Below are positions 54,046 to 63,250 of a DNA stretch of 64,000 nucleotides, in pieces. A program made the translations under genes and the position numbers. The DNA is from Lachnospiraceae bacterium V9D3004 (GTDB lineage: Bacteria > Bacillota > Clostridia > Lachnospirales > Lachnospiraceae), in assembly GCA_000621985.1 (NCBI GenBank), contig JHWW01000001.1:124001-188000 (forward strand), read 5' to 3'. Each line of letters begins with the position of its first letter. The first letter of the stretch is position 1. Under the pieces are notes generated by a model. That model was not told where the DNA came from, ran no database searches, and saw nothing but the letters and a program-made list of their open reading frames with translations.

Positions 54046-55632
54046 ATGTCTTATACGGCATTATACAGGAAGTTCAGGCCGAATAATTTTGGCGAGGTAA
54101 AAGGACAGGATCATATTGTTACGACATTAAAGAACCAGCTGAAACTGGGGAGGATAGGCCACGCTTATCTGTTTACTGGAACCAGAGGTACAGGTAAGAC
54201 TTCGGTGGCTAAGATAATGGCGAGAGCCGTTAATTGCGAGAATCCCGATGAAAACGGTCCGTGCGGTGAATGTCCGATGTGTAAGAGCATCCTGTCACAG
54301 TCTTCAATGAATGTGATAGAGATGGATGCAGCATCCAATAACGGTGTTGACAATGTCAGAGAGATAGTTGATTCTGTACAATACTCGCCTGCCGAGGGCA
54401 GATACAAGGTATATATAATAGATGAGGTACACATGCTGTCAACGGGAGCGTTCAATGCGCTCCTTAAGACACTGGAGGAGCCTCCTGCATATGTGATATT
54501 CATTCTTGCCACCACGGAAGTGAACAAGATTCCCATAACGATCCTATCAAGATGCCAGAGGTATGATTTTCATAGAATAAGTATAGATACCATAGCTTCG
54601 CAGCTTAAGGATCTGTCGTCAAAAGAAGGAGTCGAAGCTGAAGATAAGGCGATAAGATATATCGCAAAGACTGCCGACGGTTCGATGCGTGATGCATTAA
54701 GCCTGCTTGACCAGTGCACAGCATTTTATCTTGGCGAAGAACTTACCTATGATAAGGTGCTTGATGTGCTCGGGGCCGTTGATACGGAAGTGTTCAGACG
54801 AATACTTGATGCCGTTATTGCAAAGGATGTAAGAGGGGCGCTTTCGGTCATAGAGGAAGTGTGTGTGCTCGGACGTGAACTTGGATGGTTTATAAATGAG
54901 TGGATATGGTATATGCGTAATCTTCTCATAGTAAGCAGGATAAGTGACTGTGAGGATATGATCGAGATGTCGGCCGATAATATCAGGATGTTAAAGGAGC
55001 AGTCCGAAAAGGTTACGGATGATGAGCTTGTCAGATACATAAGGATATTGTCGGAACTGTCTTCAAAGATCCGGTATGCGGCGCAAAAAAGGATACTGGT
55101 TGAAGTTGAAGTCATCAAGATGTGCAGGCCGCAGATGGAGAATGACTACGAGTCGCTTCTTGACAGGATAAGACAACTTGAGGCACTTGCGGAACAGGGG
55201 GCATACAACAATCCCGGTAATGCGGGTGAGACGCCTGCTGGACAGACGCCCACACCCGAGCAGCCTGTAAAACCTGCCAGAAAGATATATCCTTCCGCAC
55301 TTAAGGAAGATGTTAAGATGGTAGCTTCAAAATGGCAGGAGATCATAGGAGGAATGGATCCCGCGCTGTATGGAATCGTCAGGGGAATGACGCTTAGTGT
55401 TTCGGGTGACGGAGGAAGTCTTGTGCTTGCGAGTCCCGATGAATCATTTACGGGAATAATGCAGAATGAGAAGAATTATAATGTGTTGAAAGAAGCGATC
55501 AACGATTACATAGGAAAAGAAGTACAGATAAATGTGATCCATATAAGCGAACAGGAAGAAAAGAGCGGAGTATATCCTAATCTTGAGCGGTTGATCAATT
55601 CAGGAATTAAGGTTGATGTTCTCAAATCATAA
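54046..55632 (+). CDS. dnaX: DNA polymerase III subunits gamma/tau
   Basis: The clamp-loader ATPase, 528 residues. It has LYRKFRPNNFGEVKGQ, Walker A GTRGTGKTSVAKIM, a four-cysteine zinc site (CENPDENGPCGECPMC), IIDEVHMLSTGAFNALLKTL and LSRCQRYDFHRI with the sensor arginine. The C-terminal region is shorter than in E. coli and has a Pro/Thr linker (about 400-420) before a last beta-helix domain. No slippery A run for programmed frameshift was obvious. It starts 12 bases after the phosphofructokinase gene. Confidence 0.95.
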   Translation: MSYTALYRKFRPNNFGEVKGQDHIVTTLKNQLKLGRIGHAYLFTGTRGTGKTSVAKIMARAVNCENPDENGPCGECPMCKSILSQSSMNVIEMDAASNNGVDNVREIVDSVQYSPAEGRYKVYIIDEVHMLSTGAFNALLKTLEEPPAYVIFILATTEVNKIPITILSRCQRYDFHRISIDTIASQLKDLSSKEGVEAEDKAIRYIAKTADGSMRDALSLLDQCTAFYLGEELTYDKVLDVLGAVDTEVFRRILDAVIAKDVRGALSVIEEVCVLGRELGWFINEWIWYMRNLLIVSRISDCEDMIEMSADNIRMLKEQSEKVTDDELVRYIRILSELSSKIRYAAQKRILVEVEVIKMCRPQMENDYESLLDRIRQLEALAEQGAYNNPGNAGETPAGQTPTPEQPVKPARKIYPSALKEDVKMVASKWQEIIGGMDPALYGIVRGMTLSVSGDGGSLVLASPDESFTGIMQNEKNYNVLKEAINDYIGKEVQINVIHISEQEEKSGVYPNLERLINSGIKVDVLKS

Positions 55633-55734
55633 CAGATAAATATTCATCATGCCCTTACTGTGAAACGGCAGGGTGGCAACGATGAACAGTAGTATAAATA
55701 CATAAATCAATAATTAACAAGAAGGAGAATAGAA

Positions 55735-56085
55735 ATGGCAAAAAGAGGTGGATTTCAGGGAGGAATGCCCGGCAATATGGGTAACCTCATGAAACAGGCG
55801 CAGAGAATGCAGCGTCAGATGGAAGAAAAAACAAAGGAGCTTGAAGAAAAAGAATGGGAAGGCACTGCCGGCGGCGGTGCGGTCAAAGTCAGGGTATCCG
55901 GCAAAAAAGAGATATTGTCGGTTAAACTGTCTGAAGAGATTGTTGATCCCGATGATATAGAGATGCTTGAGGATCTTATTGTTGCGGCAACAAACGAAGC
56001 ACTCAGGCAGATGGAAGAAGAGTCTTCCAAAGCAATGGAGTCACTTACAGGCGGCCTTGGACTCGGAGGAGGACTTCCTTTCTGA
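55735..56085 (+). CDS. ybaB: YbaB/EbfC nucleoid-associated protein
   Basis: A 116-residue DNA-binding protein of the YbaB family, dimeric and associated with the nucleoid. MGNLMKQAQRMQRQMEEKTK, then GGGAVKVRVSGKKEILSVKL and LVAATNEALRQMEEESS are typical. The Gly-rich N- and C-terminal tails are also usual. AAGGAGAAT precedes the ATG. It follows dnaX by 102 bases, as in many bacteria, but the recR gene that usually comes next is absent. Confidence 0.94.
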   Translation: MAKRGGFQGGMPGNMGNLMKQAQRMQRQMEEKTKELEEKEWEGTAGGGAVKVRVSGKKEILSVKLSEEIVDPDDIEMLEDLIVAATNEALRQMEEESSKAMESLTGGLGLGGGLPF

Positions 56086-56129
56086 GAATGATCAGGTTTC
56101 GCAAAGAGAAACTCTATTTTGAGAAATAT

Positions 56130-56175
56130 AAGAAGCTTATTCGGAAAGCAGGTCTTTCGAATAAGCTTCTTTTTA
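56130..56175. terminator. Bidirectional terminator between ybaB and the acyltransferase
   Basis: Fourteen-pair stem AAGAAGCTTATTCG...CGAATAAGCTTCTT with a further four pairs around the loop, followed by TTTTTAA on the plus strand. The minus-strand acyltransferase ends right after it. Confidence 0.85.
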
Positions 56176-56178
56176 AGA

Positions 56179-57456
56179 TTATTTCCTCACGGTGTTTTTC
56201 CCGGCAGCGGTTTTGTTTCCGGGAGCACCATTATTTTTTTTATTACCAATCCGCATAATGAGCTTTGAGGCGGGCTTTTCTATAAGGTAGGTGGCAGCTA
56301 TCGCGGCGCCAAAAGCAGCGGCAAAGCTTATGATAAGAAGCTTCCACATCCAAACCTGATCGCCAAGCTCGTTCGGCGCCTGATCGCCCGAGTAGTACGG
56401 AATCCTGTGGGTCTTGAATGCGAGACACAAAAACTGATGCCATATGTACAGGTTGAATGATATAGTCGACAGGAAAACGGTTACTTTATTGGCAAATATG
56501 AATCTGTATGCGGACACTGACAGTGCTGTCGATATTACGAATACAAGGAAAAGTATCGAAACAACAAATCTGTTGTTAAGCTGCCATACATTCAGATCTT
56601 CCTGCATGATAAGGGTCTTCATCATGAGACGGTATACAAGAATGCATAGGATTGATGTGATCGTGGCTGCGATCCCCAAAAACTTTGTTCTTTTTATTTC
56701 TTTTGAGATTCCCACAAGTATCATTGCGCCCATGAAGCCGTTTGCATATACCGAAAAATATGTCGGGAGTTGGTGAAGGTAATAAGGTATATTATCCTGA
56801 CCGAGCGCAAATTGTGTGAACGCGTAGGATATTATATTCATTGTAAGATATGTGATGACCGGTTTTTTTGAAAAACATTTCTGGATCAAAGGGAATATGA
56901 TATAGAATTGCACTTCAAGCGCAACGGTCCATAACACATTATTGAGCAGCGAATAATTGCATGTGTCCGGGACTAGGTTGAATGTGAAAGTAAGGTGAGT
57001 AAGAATATCAACGCCCATGAAAGAAGTATCGTCATGTAATTGAAATCCCGGATCGGTATAACTGCAGTTCACAATATTATATACGAGTACGATTATGATC
57101 GAAGCAAGATATGACGGTACGATACGCGCCACTCTTTTTTTGAAGAACAGTCCGGTTGAAGGCAGCGGATCGCCGTTAAGCTTATGTCTTGCATAAGGAA
57201 GATACAGACAGAAACCGCTGAGGAATATCATCATCGTGACCATCATGTATCCCGTACGGGGGAGCCAGTCAAGATCGATATTGTTAATTCCGAGAAATGA
57301 CAGTTCGGGTGTGTTTAAGGTAGGCATGATCCAGCATTGCTGCCAGATGTGAAACCATACGACTATGAGAACGGCAAATGCCCTTACTCCGTCAAGTACA
57401 TCAATATGTACGATATCAATAGATGAATCTTCTTTGTCAAATAACCTGAATTTCAT
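56179..57456 (-). CDS. Acyltransferase family 3 membrane protein
   Basis: A 425-residue integral membrane acyltransferase of the OafA/YrhL type, which O-acetylates or acylates cell-surface glycans. About ten membrane helices are visible. The N-terminal motif VLDGVRAFAVLIVVWFHIWQ contains the catalytic-region His, and KKRVARIVPSYLASIIIVLV holds the R-x-x-R-I-x-P element. The C-terminal soluble end is short and basic (KNNGAPGNKTAAGKN). There is no attached SGNH domain. The substrate cannot be told from the context. It is a single gene, between ybaB and a repeat region. Confidence 0.9.
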   Translation of the reverse strand: MKFRLFDKEDSSIDIVHIDVLDGVRAFAVLIVVWFHIWQQCWIMPTLNTPELSFLGINNIDLDWLPRTGYMMVTMMIFLSGFCLYLPYARHKLNGDPLPSTGLFFKKRVARIVPSYLASIIIVLVYNIVNCSYTDPGFQLHDDTSFMGVDILTHLTFTFNLVPDTCNYSLLNNVLWTVALEVQFYIIFPLIQKCFSKKPVITYLTMNIISYAFTQFALGQDNIPYYLHQLPTYFSVYANGFMGAMILVGISKEIKRTKFLGIAATITSILCILVYRLMMKTLIMQEDLNVWQLNNRFVVSILFLVFVISTALSVSAYRFIFANKVTVFLSTISFNLYIWHQFLCLAFKTHRIPYYSGDQAPNELGDQVWMWKLLIISFAAAFGAAIAATYLIEKPASKLIMRIGNKKNNGAPGNKTAAGKNTVRK

Positions 57457-57509
57457 ATGTAACTGACCTCCCGAATCTGTGACTCATGAGTAATTTTATA
57501 ATATAATTG

Positions 57510-57548
57510 CTCAGCACCCGCATTCATTGTCGTTACGAACAGCTGAAC
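57510..57548. repeat. Palindromic repeat, family 2, shorter copy
   Basis: Sequence beginning CTCAGCACCCGCATTCATTG and ending GAACAGCTGAAC. Its 5' half matches the copy at 51064-51117 (CAGCACC, TTCATTG). The 3' half is shortened and the hairpin is weak. Confidence 0.4.
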
Positions 57549-57700
57549 ATTTACATTATATTTACACTAATGCATATAGTCAAGTAATATAATAACTGCT
57601 AAGAGATGCCTGCTGTGCTTGCAATTTCCGTAGAATGCTATATAATGGATTGTATCTGATTCGAAATCTTCGGACAGATGCTGATAGGGGGTGTCCGGCT

Positions 57701-58156
57701 GTGAATAGTGAAGAATTCCTTAAAGAACTTGAAAAAAGCCTTCGCGGAAAAGTTGACGAGCGTGAGATCGGAAGACAGCTTCAGTATTATGAATCATATA
57801 TTAAAAATGAAATAAACAGCGGCAGGACCATGGAAGACGTTATGAAAGAACTGGGTAACCCCAGACTGATCGCAAAAACTCTGATCCAGACATACAATAT
57901 AAAAGACAACCCTATCAACAGACATTATTCGAGAGAAAATCACAGAGAAGAAACATGGAGTGATGAATCCGAAAACAGCAGAAGCGGAAATGTCGGCAGA
58001 AAGATAAAAACCGGCATATGGATGCTTATCGTGCTTGGGATCATCGGTCTGGGTCTGCTTGTGATAATTGGAATAATATTTTCATTATTGCCATTGATCA
58101 TCCCGGTGGTCGCAATAATCGCCGGTGCATATATCATATTTAAACTTGTATCATAA
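57701..58156 (+). CDS. DUF1700/HAAS-domain membrane protein
   Basis: A 151-residue protein. The N-terminal HAAS-like domain (NSEEFLKELEKSLRGKVDER, YYESYIKNEINSGRTMEDVM, ELGNPRLIAKTLI) is followed by a polar linker and a C-terminal hydrophobic part with one long or two short membrane helices (about 103-150). GTG 57701 follows GGGGG about nine bases upstream. Such proteins often pair with a PadR regulator, which is not seen here. Their role is probably membrane-linked signalling. Confidence 0.82.
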   Translation: MNSEEFLKELEKSLRGKVDEREIGRQLQYYESYIKNEINSGRTMEDVMKELGNPRLIAKTLIQTYNIKDNPINRHYSRENHREETWSDESENSRSGNVGRKIKTGIWMLIVLGIIGLGLLVIIGIIFSLLPLIIPVVAIIAGAYIIFKLVS

Positions 58157-58172
58157 AGATATGGAGGATACA

Positions 58173-59324
58173 ATGGAATTATACGAATGGATCGCCCCAT
58201 GCCATTTTGGTACGGAGGCGGTATGCAAGAAGGAAGTACAGAAGCTTGGATACGATATAGTTCAGGTTGAAGACGGAAAGGTTACTTTTCGGGGCGGCCT
58301 TGATGCGATGTGCCGGGCCAATATCAATATGAGAACGACAGAGAGGATATTGCTTAAGGCGGCATCATTTAAAGCGGAAACATTTGAAGAACTGTTTGAA
58401 AATACAAAAAAAATAGCGTGGGAGAGATATATTCCCAGAAATGGGAAATTCTGGATAACAAAAGCAAATTCCATTAAAAGCAAATTATTCAGTCCATCCG
58501 ATATTCAGTCTATAATGAAAAAAGCAATGGTCGAAAGAATGAAGGAACATTATAAGATCAGCTGGTTCCCTGAAGACGGTGAGGAATATCCCGTAAGAGT
58601 CACGATAGTCAAAGACATCGTAACGGTAGGGATCGATACCACAGGTGTGTCGCTTCATAAGCGCGGTTACAGGAAAATGACTGTTAAAGCGCCTATCACG
58701 GAAACTCTCGCTGCGTCACTTATAATGCTTACGCCATGGAAATATGACAGGATTCTTGTCGATCCGTTCTGCGGCAGCGGAACGATCCCGATTGAGGCGG
58801 CGATGATCGGGGCGTGCATCGCACCGGGAATGAACAGGCATTTTTTGTCCGAAAACTGGACTGTTTTGGACGCTGCAGGATATTATAAGGATGCTTTTGA
58901 AGAGGCGAAGGCCGGCGTGAAACATGACGTGGAGATGAATATTCAGGGGTATGATATCGATCCGGAATGTGTTAAGATGTCTATGGTCAATGCAGGGCTT
59001 GCAGGTGTTGATAAGTACATACATTTTCAGAGACGTCCGGTTGATGAGTTGAGCAGTAGTAAAAAATTCGGCTTCATAATAACCAATCCGCCTTACGGTG
59101 AAAGACTTATGGACAAAAAAGAAGTCAACGGATTGTACGAAACAATCGGAAGGACATTCAGGAGTTTGGATTCATGGTCGTATTATATAATTACCGCTCA
59201 TGAAGATGCCGAACGGTATATAGGTAAGAAAGCCGATAAGAACAGGAAGCTGTATAACGGAATGATGAAAACGTATTTTCTGCAGTATATGGGACCGAAG
59301 CCGCCGAAGAAACCCGCGACGTAA
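58173..59324 (+). CDS. Class I SAM-dependent rRNA methyltransferase (RlmL/YpsC type)
   Basis: A 383-residue RNA methyltransferase, probably acting on a guanosine N2 of 23S rRNA. The N-terminal THUMP-like region is at about 40-160. The Rossmann domain has LVDPFCGSGTIPIEAAMIG, GYDIDPECVKMSMVNA and the catalytic ITNPPYGERL. The C-terminal YIITAHEDAERYIG and MKTYFLQYMG complete it. ATG 58173 follows GGAGG at five bases. The gene is 16 bases after the DUF1700 gene. Confidence 0.9.
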   Translation: MELYEWIAPCHFGTEAVCKKEVQKLGYDIVQVEDGKVTFRGGLDAMCRANINMRTTERILLKAASFKAETFEELFENTKKIAWERYIPRNGKFWITKANSIKSKLFSPSDIQSIMKKAMVERMKEHYKISWFPEDGEEYPVRVTIVKDIVTVGIDTTGVSLHKRGYRKMTVKAPITETLAASLIMLTPWKYDRILVDPFCGSGTIPIEAAMIGACIAPGMNRHFLSENWTVLDAAGYYKDAFEEAKAGVKHDVEMNIQGYDIDPECVKMSMVNAGLAGVDKYIHFQRRPVDELSSSKKFGFIITNPPYGERLMDKKEVNGLYETIGRTFRSLDSWSYYIITAHEDAERYIGKKADKNRKLYNGMMKTYFLQYMGPKPPKKPAT

Positions 59325-59364
59325 AAGCAGACGGTCAAGAATCTTATGAGGAGGGCATAACGCC

Positions 59365-60654
59365 TTGAAGGACGTACAGTTAAGAAATATTGCTCTGATG
59401 TGCATATGTTTTGTTATGCTCGTTACAGGTGCAGGGCTTTTAATAGATGAGAAATCAGACAACAGGGTCGAAGCAAATGAGAGAAAGGACTCTGAAGACG
59501 GATGGTTTGCAGCCGAGATAAGTCAATCGGGACGGGTCGTTGTGACCGTTGCGAATGACGATCCAAGGATCGGTCCGCAGATTCCCGTTACGGATCAGGC
59601 TGTGAATGTGGATGAACAGGTAACGGAAGATGTAACCGAACCGTATATAATGATCAATGAAGGCAATGCGATCATTGACAATGATAGATGGCGAGAGTTA
59701 AGAGGCGATTATTCGGGTGTGGCGCAGCTGATCATTCCTCCGCTTTCTGACGGAGAAGAGATAGCCATAGAAGACGATTATATGAATAAGTCTCTTAAGA
59801 TAATGATCGATAATTGTTCCGACGGTGATTTTGACATCGGACAGTTCCAGAGAATTGCAGGGAATATATATTTCATCGGAGATGTTATACCTGAGATCGC
59901 GGGAGACGCTGTCAAAAAAGTCAAAGTCGTATCTAAGGATTCCGATGTATATGAGGGTAGATTCCGCAAAGAAATTACCGTGAAATTTGATCATATATAT
60001 GCATATCGGCTCCATCAGTATGCTGATGCCTGTGTTGTTGACTGCAGTAATCCTCATGATGTATATGACTGTATTATGGTTGTCGATCCGGGACATGGAG
60101 GAATTGATGTTGGATGCAATTCAACCGGCGGAAAATGTCTGGAAAAAGATATTGCCATTAATATAGCAAAAAAGCTGAAAGAAAAACTTGATAAGACTTC
60201 GATAAAAGTCTACTATACAAGGCTTGGAGATGACAGTCTTGCCCTCAGAGAAAGAGTCGGTCTTGCAAACGATCTTAACGCTGACATGTTAATAAGTCTT
60301 CATTGCAATTTTTATGAGCGTTACTGGGTGCCGGGAGTAAACGGCGTTGAGACATTGTATTCTTCGGTCAATAAGGAAAAAAGAATCGCAAGCAAAAAAC
60401 TTGCAACGGATATGCTTGACGGTATTGTTGACACCACCGGAATGAGAAGAAGGAATGTCGTTAACCGTAAAAAAGATCTGTACATTCTTCGAAACAGCGA
60501 GGTTCCCGCAACAATAATCGAGATGGGATATCTTTCGGATAAAAATGATCTGAAGATGTTAACGAATAAGAAAAAAATCAAGAAGATGGTCAATGGTCTG
60601 TACAATGGAATAATCAAAGCATATTACAACATGTACGGCAAAGTGATCGAATAA
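59365..60654 (+). CDS. N-acetylmuramoyl-L-alanine amidase (Amidase_3)
   Basis: A 429-residue cell-wall amidase, anchored by an N-terminal helix (about 8-27). An Asp/Glu-rich linker and a beta-rich region of about 200 residues lead to the catalytic domain. That domain has VVDPGHGGIDVGCNSTGGKC (zinc His), LEKDIAINIAKKLKEKL, LISLHCNFYE and IIEMGYLSDKNDLKML with the catalytic Glu. It begins with TTG 59365, nine bases after GAGGAGGG. The active site contains the normal His, Glu, His and Glu pattern. The middle domain may bind the wall. Confidence 0.9.
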   Translation: MKDVQLRNIALMCICFVMLVTGAGLLIDEKSDNRVEANERKDSEDGWFAAEISQSGRVVVTVANDDPRIGPQIPVTDQAVNVDEQVTEDVTEPYIMINEGNAIIDNDRWRELRGDYSGVAQLIIPPLSDGEEIAIEDDYMNKSLKIMIDNCSDGDFDIGQFQRIAGNIYFIGDVIPEIAGDAVKKVKVVSKDSDVYEGRFRKEITVKFDHIYAYRLHQYADACVVDCSNPHDVYDCIMVVDPGHGGIDVGCNSTGGKCLEKDIAINIAKKLKEKLDKTSIKVYYTRLGDDSLALRERVGLANDLNADMLISLHCNFYERYWVPGVNGVETLYSSVNKEKRIASKKLATDMLDGIVDTTGMRRRNVVNRKKDLYILRNSEVPATIIEMGYLSDKNDLKMLTNKKKIKKMVNGLYNGIIKAYYNMYGKVIE

Positions 60655-60669
60655 TATTGGAGAGAAAAA

Positions 60670-61272
60670 ATGGACGTAATTTTTGCAACCGGCAATAAAG
60701 GAAAACTTGATGAGATCCGCGAGATAATGAAGGAATTCATTGACAGACATGATATCAATCTTATATCTCTTAAAGATGCGGGTATCAATGCTGACATAGT
60801 TGAAGACGGAAAAACATTTGAAGAAAATGCGCTGATAAAAGCAAGGACCGTGGCAGGGTATACGGACAGCATTGTTCTTGCTGACGATTCGGGACTTGAA
60901 GTGGATTATCTTGATAAGGCTCCCGGAATATATTCCGCGAGATATCTCGGAGAAGATACTTCATACGACGTGAAAAACAATCACATTTTAAATGAAATGA
61001 AAGATGTTCCCGAAGAAAAAAGAACCGCACGTTTTGTGTGCGTTATAGCGTGTGTGATGCCGGATGGAAAAGAACTTACGGCAGAAGGAATAATAGAAGG
61101 ACATATCGCTCACAAGATAAGAGGCGAGCATGGTTTCGGGTACGATCCGATTTTCTATCTGCCGGAGAGAAAATGCACGACGGCAGAGATACTTCCCGAA
61201 GAAAAAAATGAGATAAGCCACAGGGGAAGAGCTTTGTGTGCCATGATGAAATTACTGGACGAAATAATATGA
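60670..61272 (+). CDS. rdgB: XTP/dITP pyrophosphatase (RdgB/HAM1)
   Basis: Hydrolyses non-canonical purine triphosphates (ITP, dITP, XTP) so that they are not built into nucleic acids. The 200-residue protein has IFATGNKGKLDEIREIM, TFEENALIKARTVAGYT, VLADDSGLEVDYLDKAPGIY, HGFGYDPIFYLPE and EEKNEISHRGRA. These are the complete family motifs. GGAGAG precedes the ATG. It comes 15 bases after the amidase gene. Confidence 0.95.
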   Translation: MDVIFATGNKGKLDEIREIMKEFIDRHDINLISLKDAGINADIVEDGKTFEENALIKARTVAGYTDSIVLADDSGLEVDYLDKAPGIYSARYLGEDTSYDVKNNHILNEMKDVPEEKRTARFVCVIACVMPDGKELTAEGIIEGHIAHKIRGEHGFGYDPIFYLPERKCTTAEILPEEKNEISHRGRALCAMMKLLDEII

Positions 61273-61313
61273 AGCGTGACACCACGTACTGATCAAGGAG
61301 GATAAAAATAATA

Positions 61314-61790
61314 ATGCGAATAGAATATTTATGGATTTTTTTGGTTTCGATGGTTCCTTTGATAGAGCTCAGGGGAGCGATCATCATGGCAGTCGGATTT
61401 AATCTGGATCTTGTCTGGTCATATGTAATATGTATAGCCGGAAACATGTTGCCCGTACCGTTTATTTTCTTTTTTGCAAGAAAGATTCTTGAATGGGGAG
61501 CAGATAAAAAAGTCATAGGACCGTTTTTTTCTTTCTGTCTGAAAAAAGGCAATAAAGGCGGAGAAAAATTAAAAGCAAAAGCAGGAAGAGGATTGTTTCT
61601 TGCCCTGTTTTTATTTGTGGGGATTCCGCTTCCGGGAACCGGGGCATGGACCGGAACTCTTGCCGCAAGTATTCTCGATATGGATTTTAAAACCAGCGTT
61701 ATCGCTGTAATACTTGGAGTCCTTCTTGCGGGAATAATAATGGGATTTGCAGGCATGGGCATATTCGGAGGGATCGGTGCGATAGCCTGA
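61314..61790 (+). CDS. Small multidrug-export-like membrane protein (COG2426)
   Basis: A 158-residue protein with four or five membrane helices. SMVPLIELRGAIIMAVGF and LFLFVGIPLPGTGAWTGTLA are typical of the small export/COG2426 family. The name is historical; transport of drugs has not been shown for most members. A GGAGG site lies before the ATG. It lies 42 bases after rdgB and 17 bases before the AI-2E type gene. Confidence 0.88.
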   Translation: MRIEYLWIFLVSMVPLIELRGAIIMAVGFNLDLVWSYVICIAGNMLPVPFIFFFARKILEWGADKKVIGPFFSFCLKKGNKGGEKLKAKAGRGLFLALFLFVGIPLPGTGAWTGTLAASILDMDFKTSVIAVILGVLLAGIIMGFAGMGIFGGIGAIA

Positions 61791-61807
61791 TATTGAGGGA
61801 GAAGTGT

Positions 61808-62956
61808 ATGGACGAAAAACAAAAAAAACATATAAGAAGACAGCTTTATGCTAAGATTTTATTTAATTATTTAATAACGGCTGTTCTAATATTATTTATT
61901 ATATTTGCAGCGCCGAAAATTCTTGTTTTCATGTGGCCTTTTGTTGTCGGATGGATAATAGCTATGATAGCCAATCCCATCGTACGCTTTCTCGAAAAAA
62001 AATTAAAGCTTCTCAGAAAACACGGTTCGGCAATAGTGATCGTTCTTACGCTTGCGATTGTGATCTCTTTGCTCTACGGACTTGTGTATGTACTGATAAA
62101 ACAGGGGATAGCTTTTGCTCATAATGTGCCGGAGCTGTATAAGTCCGCGATCGATACTCTTCAGAATACGATTGAAGAGTGGCGCGGTGATTCTTCTATA
62201 CTTCCTGACGGAGTTAAAGATTTTCTTGATAATGCCAATGAAAAGATTGGGCTTGCGGTCAATGATTTTGCCAAGGATGTATTGTCGTCAAATCTTAATG
62301 TGGGTACAGCCGGCACGGTTGTAAAAAATGTTGCGGAAGCATTGCTCATGACAGTTCTTACGATTCTTTTCAGTTATTTCCTTATGGCTGAACACGATAA
62401 TATAGTTAAGACATGTTCAGAAAAAGTTCCCGCTCCCATCAAAAAAACATACAAGATGGTCATGGATCATATTGTATATGCTCTTGTTGGATATTTTAAA
62501 GCGCAGTTCAAGATAATGATATGTATATTCGTGATCCTGTCCATCGGTCTGATGTGTCTCGGAACGAAATATGCACTTTTGCTCGCGCTTATCATTGCCT
62601 TTGTTGATTTTCTTCCGGTTCTCGGTTCGGGAACAATAATATGGCCATGGTGTGTATATGAGATAATAGTGGGAAGATATGTTTCAGCGATAGTATTGTT
62701 CGTTTTATATATAGTATGTCAGGCGGTAAGGAATTTCCTGCAGCCCAAGATGGTTGCGGACAGTATAGGCTTAAGTCCTCTTGCAACCCTGTTCTTCATG
62801 TTCGTGGGATACCGGTTTGGAGGTGTTCTCGGAATGATAGTGGGTATTCCGGTCGGAATGATACTTGTATCATTCTATAAGGGAGGAATGTTCGATAATC
62901 TGATCCGCGGAGCCGTTATAATAGTGAGTGATCTGGATAAATGGAGAAGATTTTAG
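61808..62956 (+). CDS. AI-2E family transporter (YtvI-like)
   Basis: A 382-residue polytopic membrane protein with about seven helices. The N-terminal pair and the amphipathic stretch (AFAHNVPELYKSAIDTLQNT) are followed by the family core YALVGYFKAQFKIMICIF, DFLPVLGSGTIIWPW and FLQPKMVADSIGLSPLATLF. Members of this family include exporters and Na+/H+ antiporters as well as AI-2 export candidates; the substrate here is unknown. ATG 61808 follows GAGGGAG. Confidence 0.88.
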   Translation: MDEKQKKHIRRQLYAKILFNYLITAVLILFIIFAAPKILVFMWPFVVGWIIAMIANPIVRFLEKKLKLLRKHGSAIVIVLTLAIVISLLYGLVYVLIKQGIAFAHNVPELYKSAIDTLQNTIEEWRGDSSILPDGVKDFLDNANEKIGLAVNDFAKDVLSSNLNVGTAGTVVKNVAEALLMTVLTILFSYFLMAEHDNIVKTCSEKVPAPIKKTYKMVMDHIVYALVGYFKAQFKIMICIFVILSIGLMCLGTKYALLLALIIAFVDFLPVLGSGTIIWPWCVYEIIVGRYVSAIVLFVLYIVCQAVRNFLQPKMVADSIGLSPLATLFFMFVGYRFGGVLGMIVGIPVGMILVSFYKGGMFDNLIRGAVIIVSDLDKWRRF

Positions 62957-62963
62957 AAAATGC

Positions 62964-62992
62964 TTGACAAGCAGGTTAATACTATATATAAT
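62964..62992 (+). promoter_or_regulatory. Promoter of the tRNA-Val/tRNA-Met unit
   Basis: TTGACA at 62964-62969 and TATAAT at 62987-62992, spaced by 17 bases; a perfect consensus promoter 44 bases before tRNA-Val. Confidence 0.85.
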
Positions 62993-63035
62993 ATGTTGAT
63001 GTTGAGTGCCATTATAATAAATGACCTTGCAACAT

Positions 63036-63108
63036 GGGATCTTAGCTCAGCTGGGAGAGCATCTGCCTTACAAGCAGAGGGTCACAGGTTCGAGCCCTGT
63101 AGGTCCCA
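63036..63108 (+). tRNA. tRNA-Val (anticodon UAC)
   Basis: Acceptor GGGATCT pairs with AGGTCCC (one G-U). The anticodon loop CTTACAA between TCTGC and GCAGA gives UAC. The T arm GGTTCGAGCCC is standard. CCA is not encoded. Confidence 0.96.
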
Positions 63109-63143
63109 TTAGTCATTTGGAGATTCTCCGAATGACTGAATAT

Positions 63144-63217
63144 GGCGAGATAGCTCAGTTGGCTAGAGCATGCGGTTCATACCCGCAGTGTCGAGGGTTC
63201 GAATCCCCCTCTCGCTA
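63144..63217 (+). tRNA. tRNA-Met, elongator (anticodon CAU)
   Basis: D arm TAGCTCAGTTGGCTAGAGCA, anticodon TTCATAC in a GCGG/CCGC stem, and T arm GGTTCGAATCC. The acceptor begins GGCGAGA and ends TCTCGCT; the G1-U72 pair is the same as in Bacillus elongator tRNA-Met. It is co-transcribed with tRNA-Val. Confidence 0.95.
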
Positions 63218-63220
63218 TTA

Positions 63221-63250
63221 AAAAACGGTGCAGGAGCGCACCGTTTTTTT
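63221..63250. terminator. Bidirectional terminator after tRNA-Met
   Basis: Stem AAAAACGGTGC...GCACCGTTTTTT with an AGGAGC loop. It ends the tRNA unit on the plus strand and abuts the AraC gene stop on the minus strand. Confidence 0.85.

Noticed and set aside
55633-55734. SRP RNA near dnaX
   Set aside because: In Bacillus the SRP RNA gene lies by dnaX, but the conserved apical loop sequence (GGAAGCA type) is not present here.
63021-63221. 66-codon open frame over the tRNA genes
   Set aside because: It runs through tRNA-Val and tRNA-Met, which are certain.
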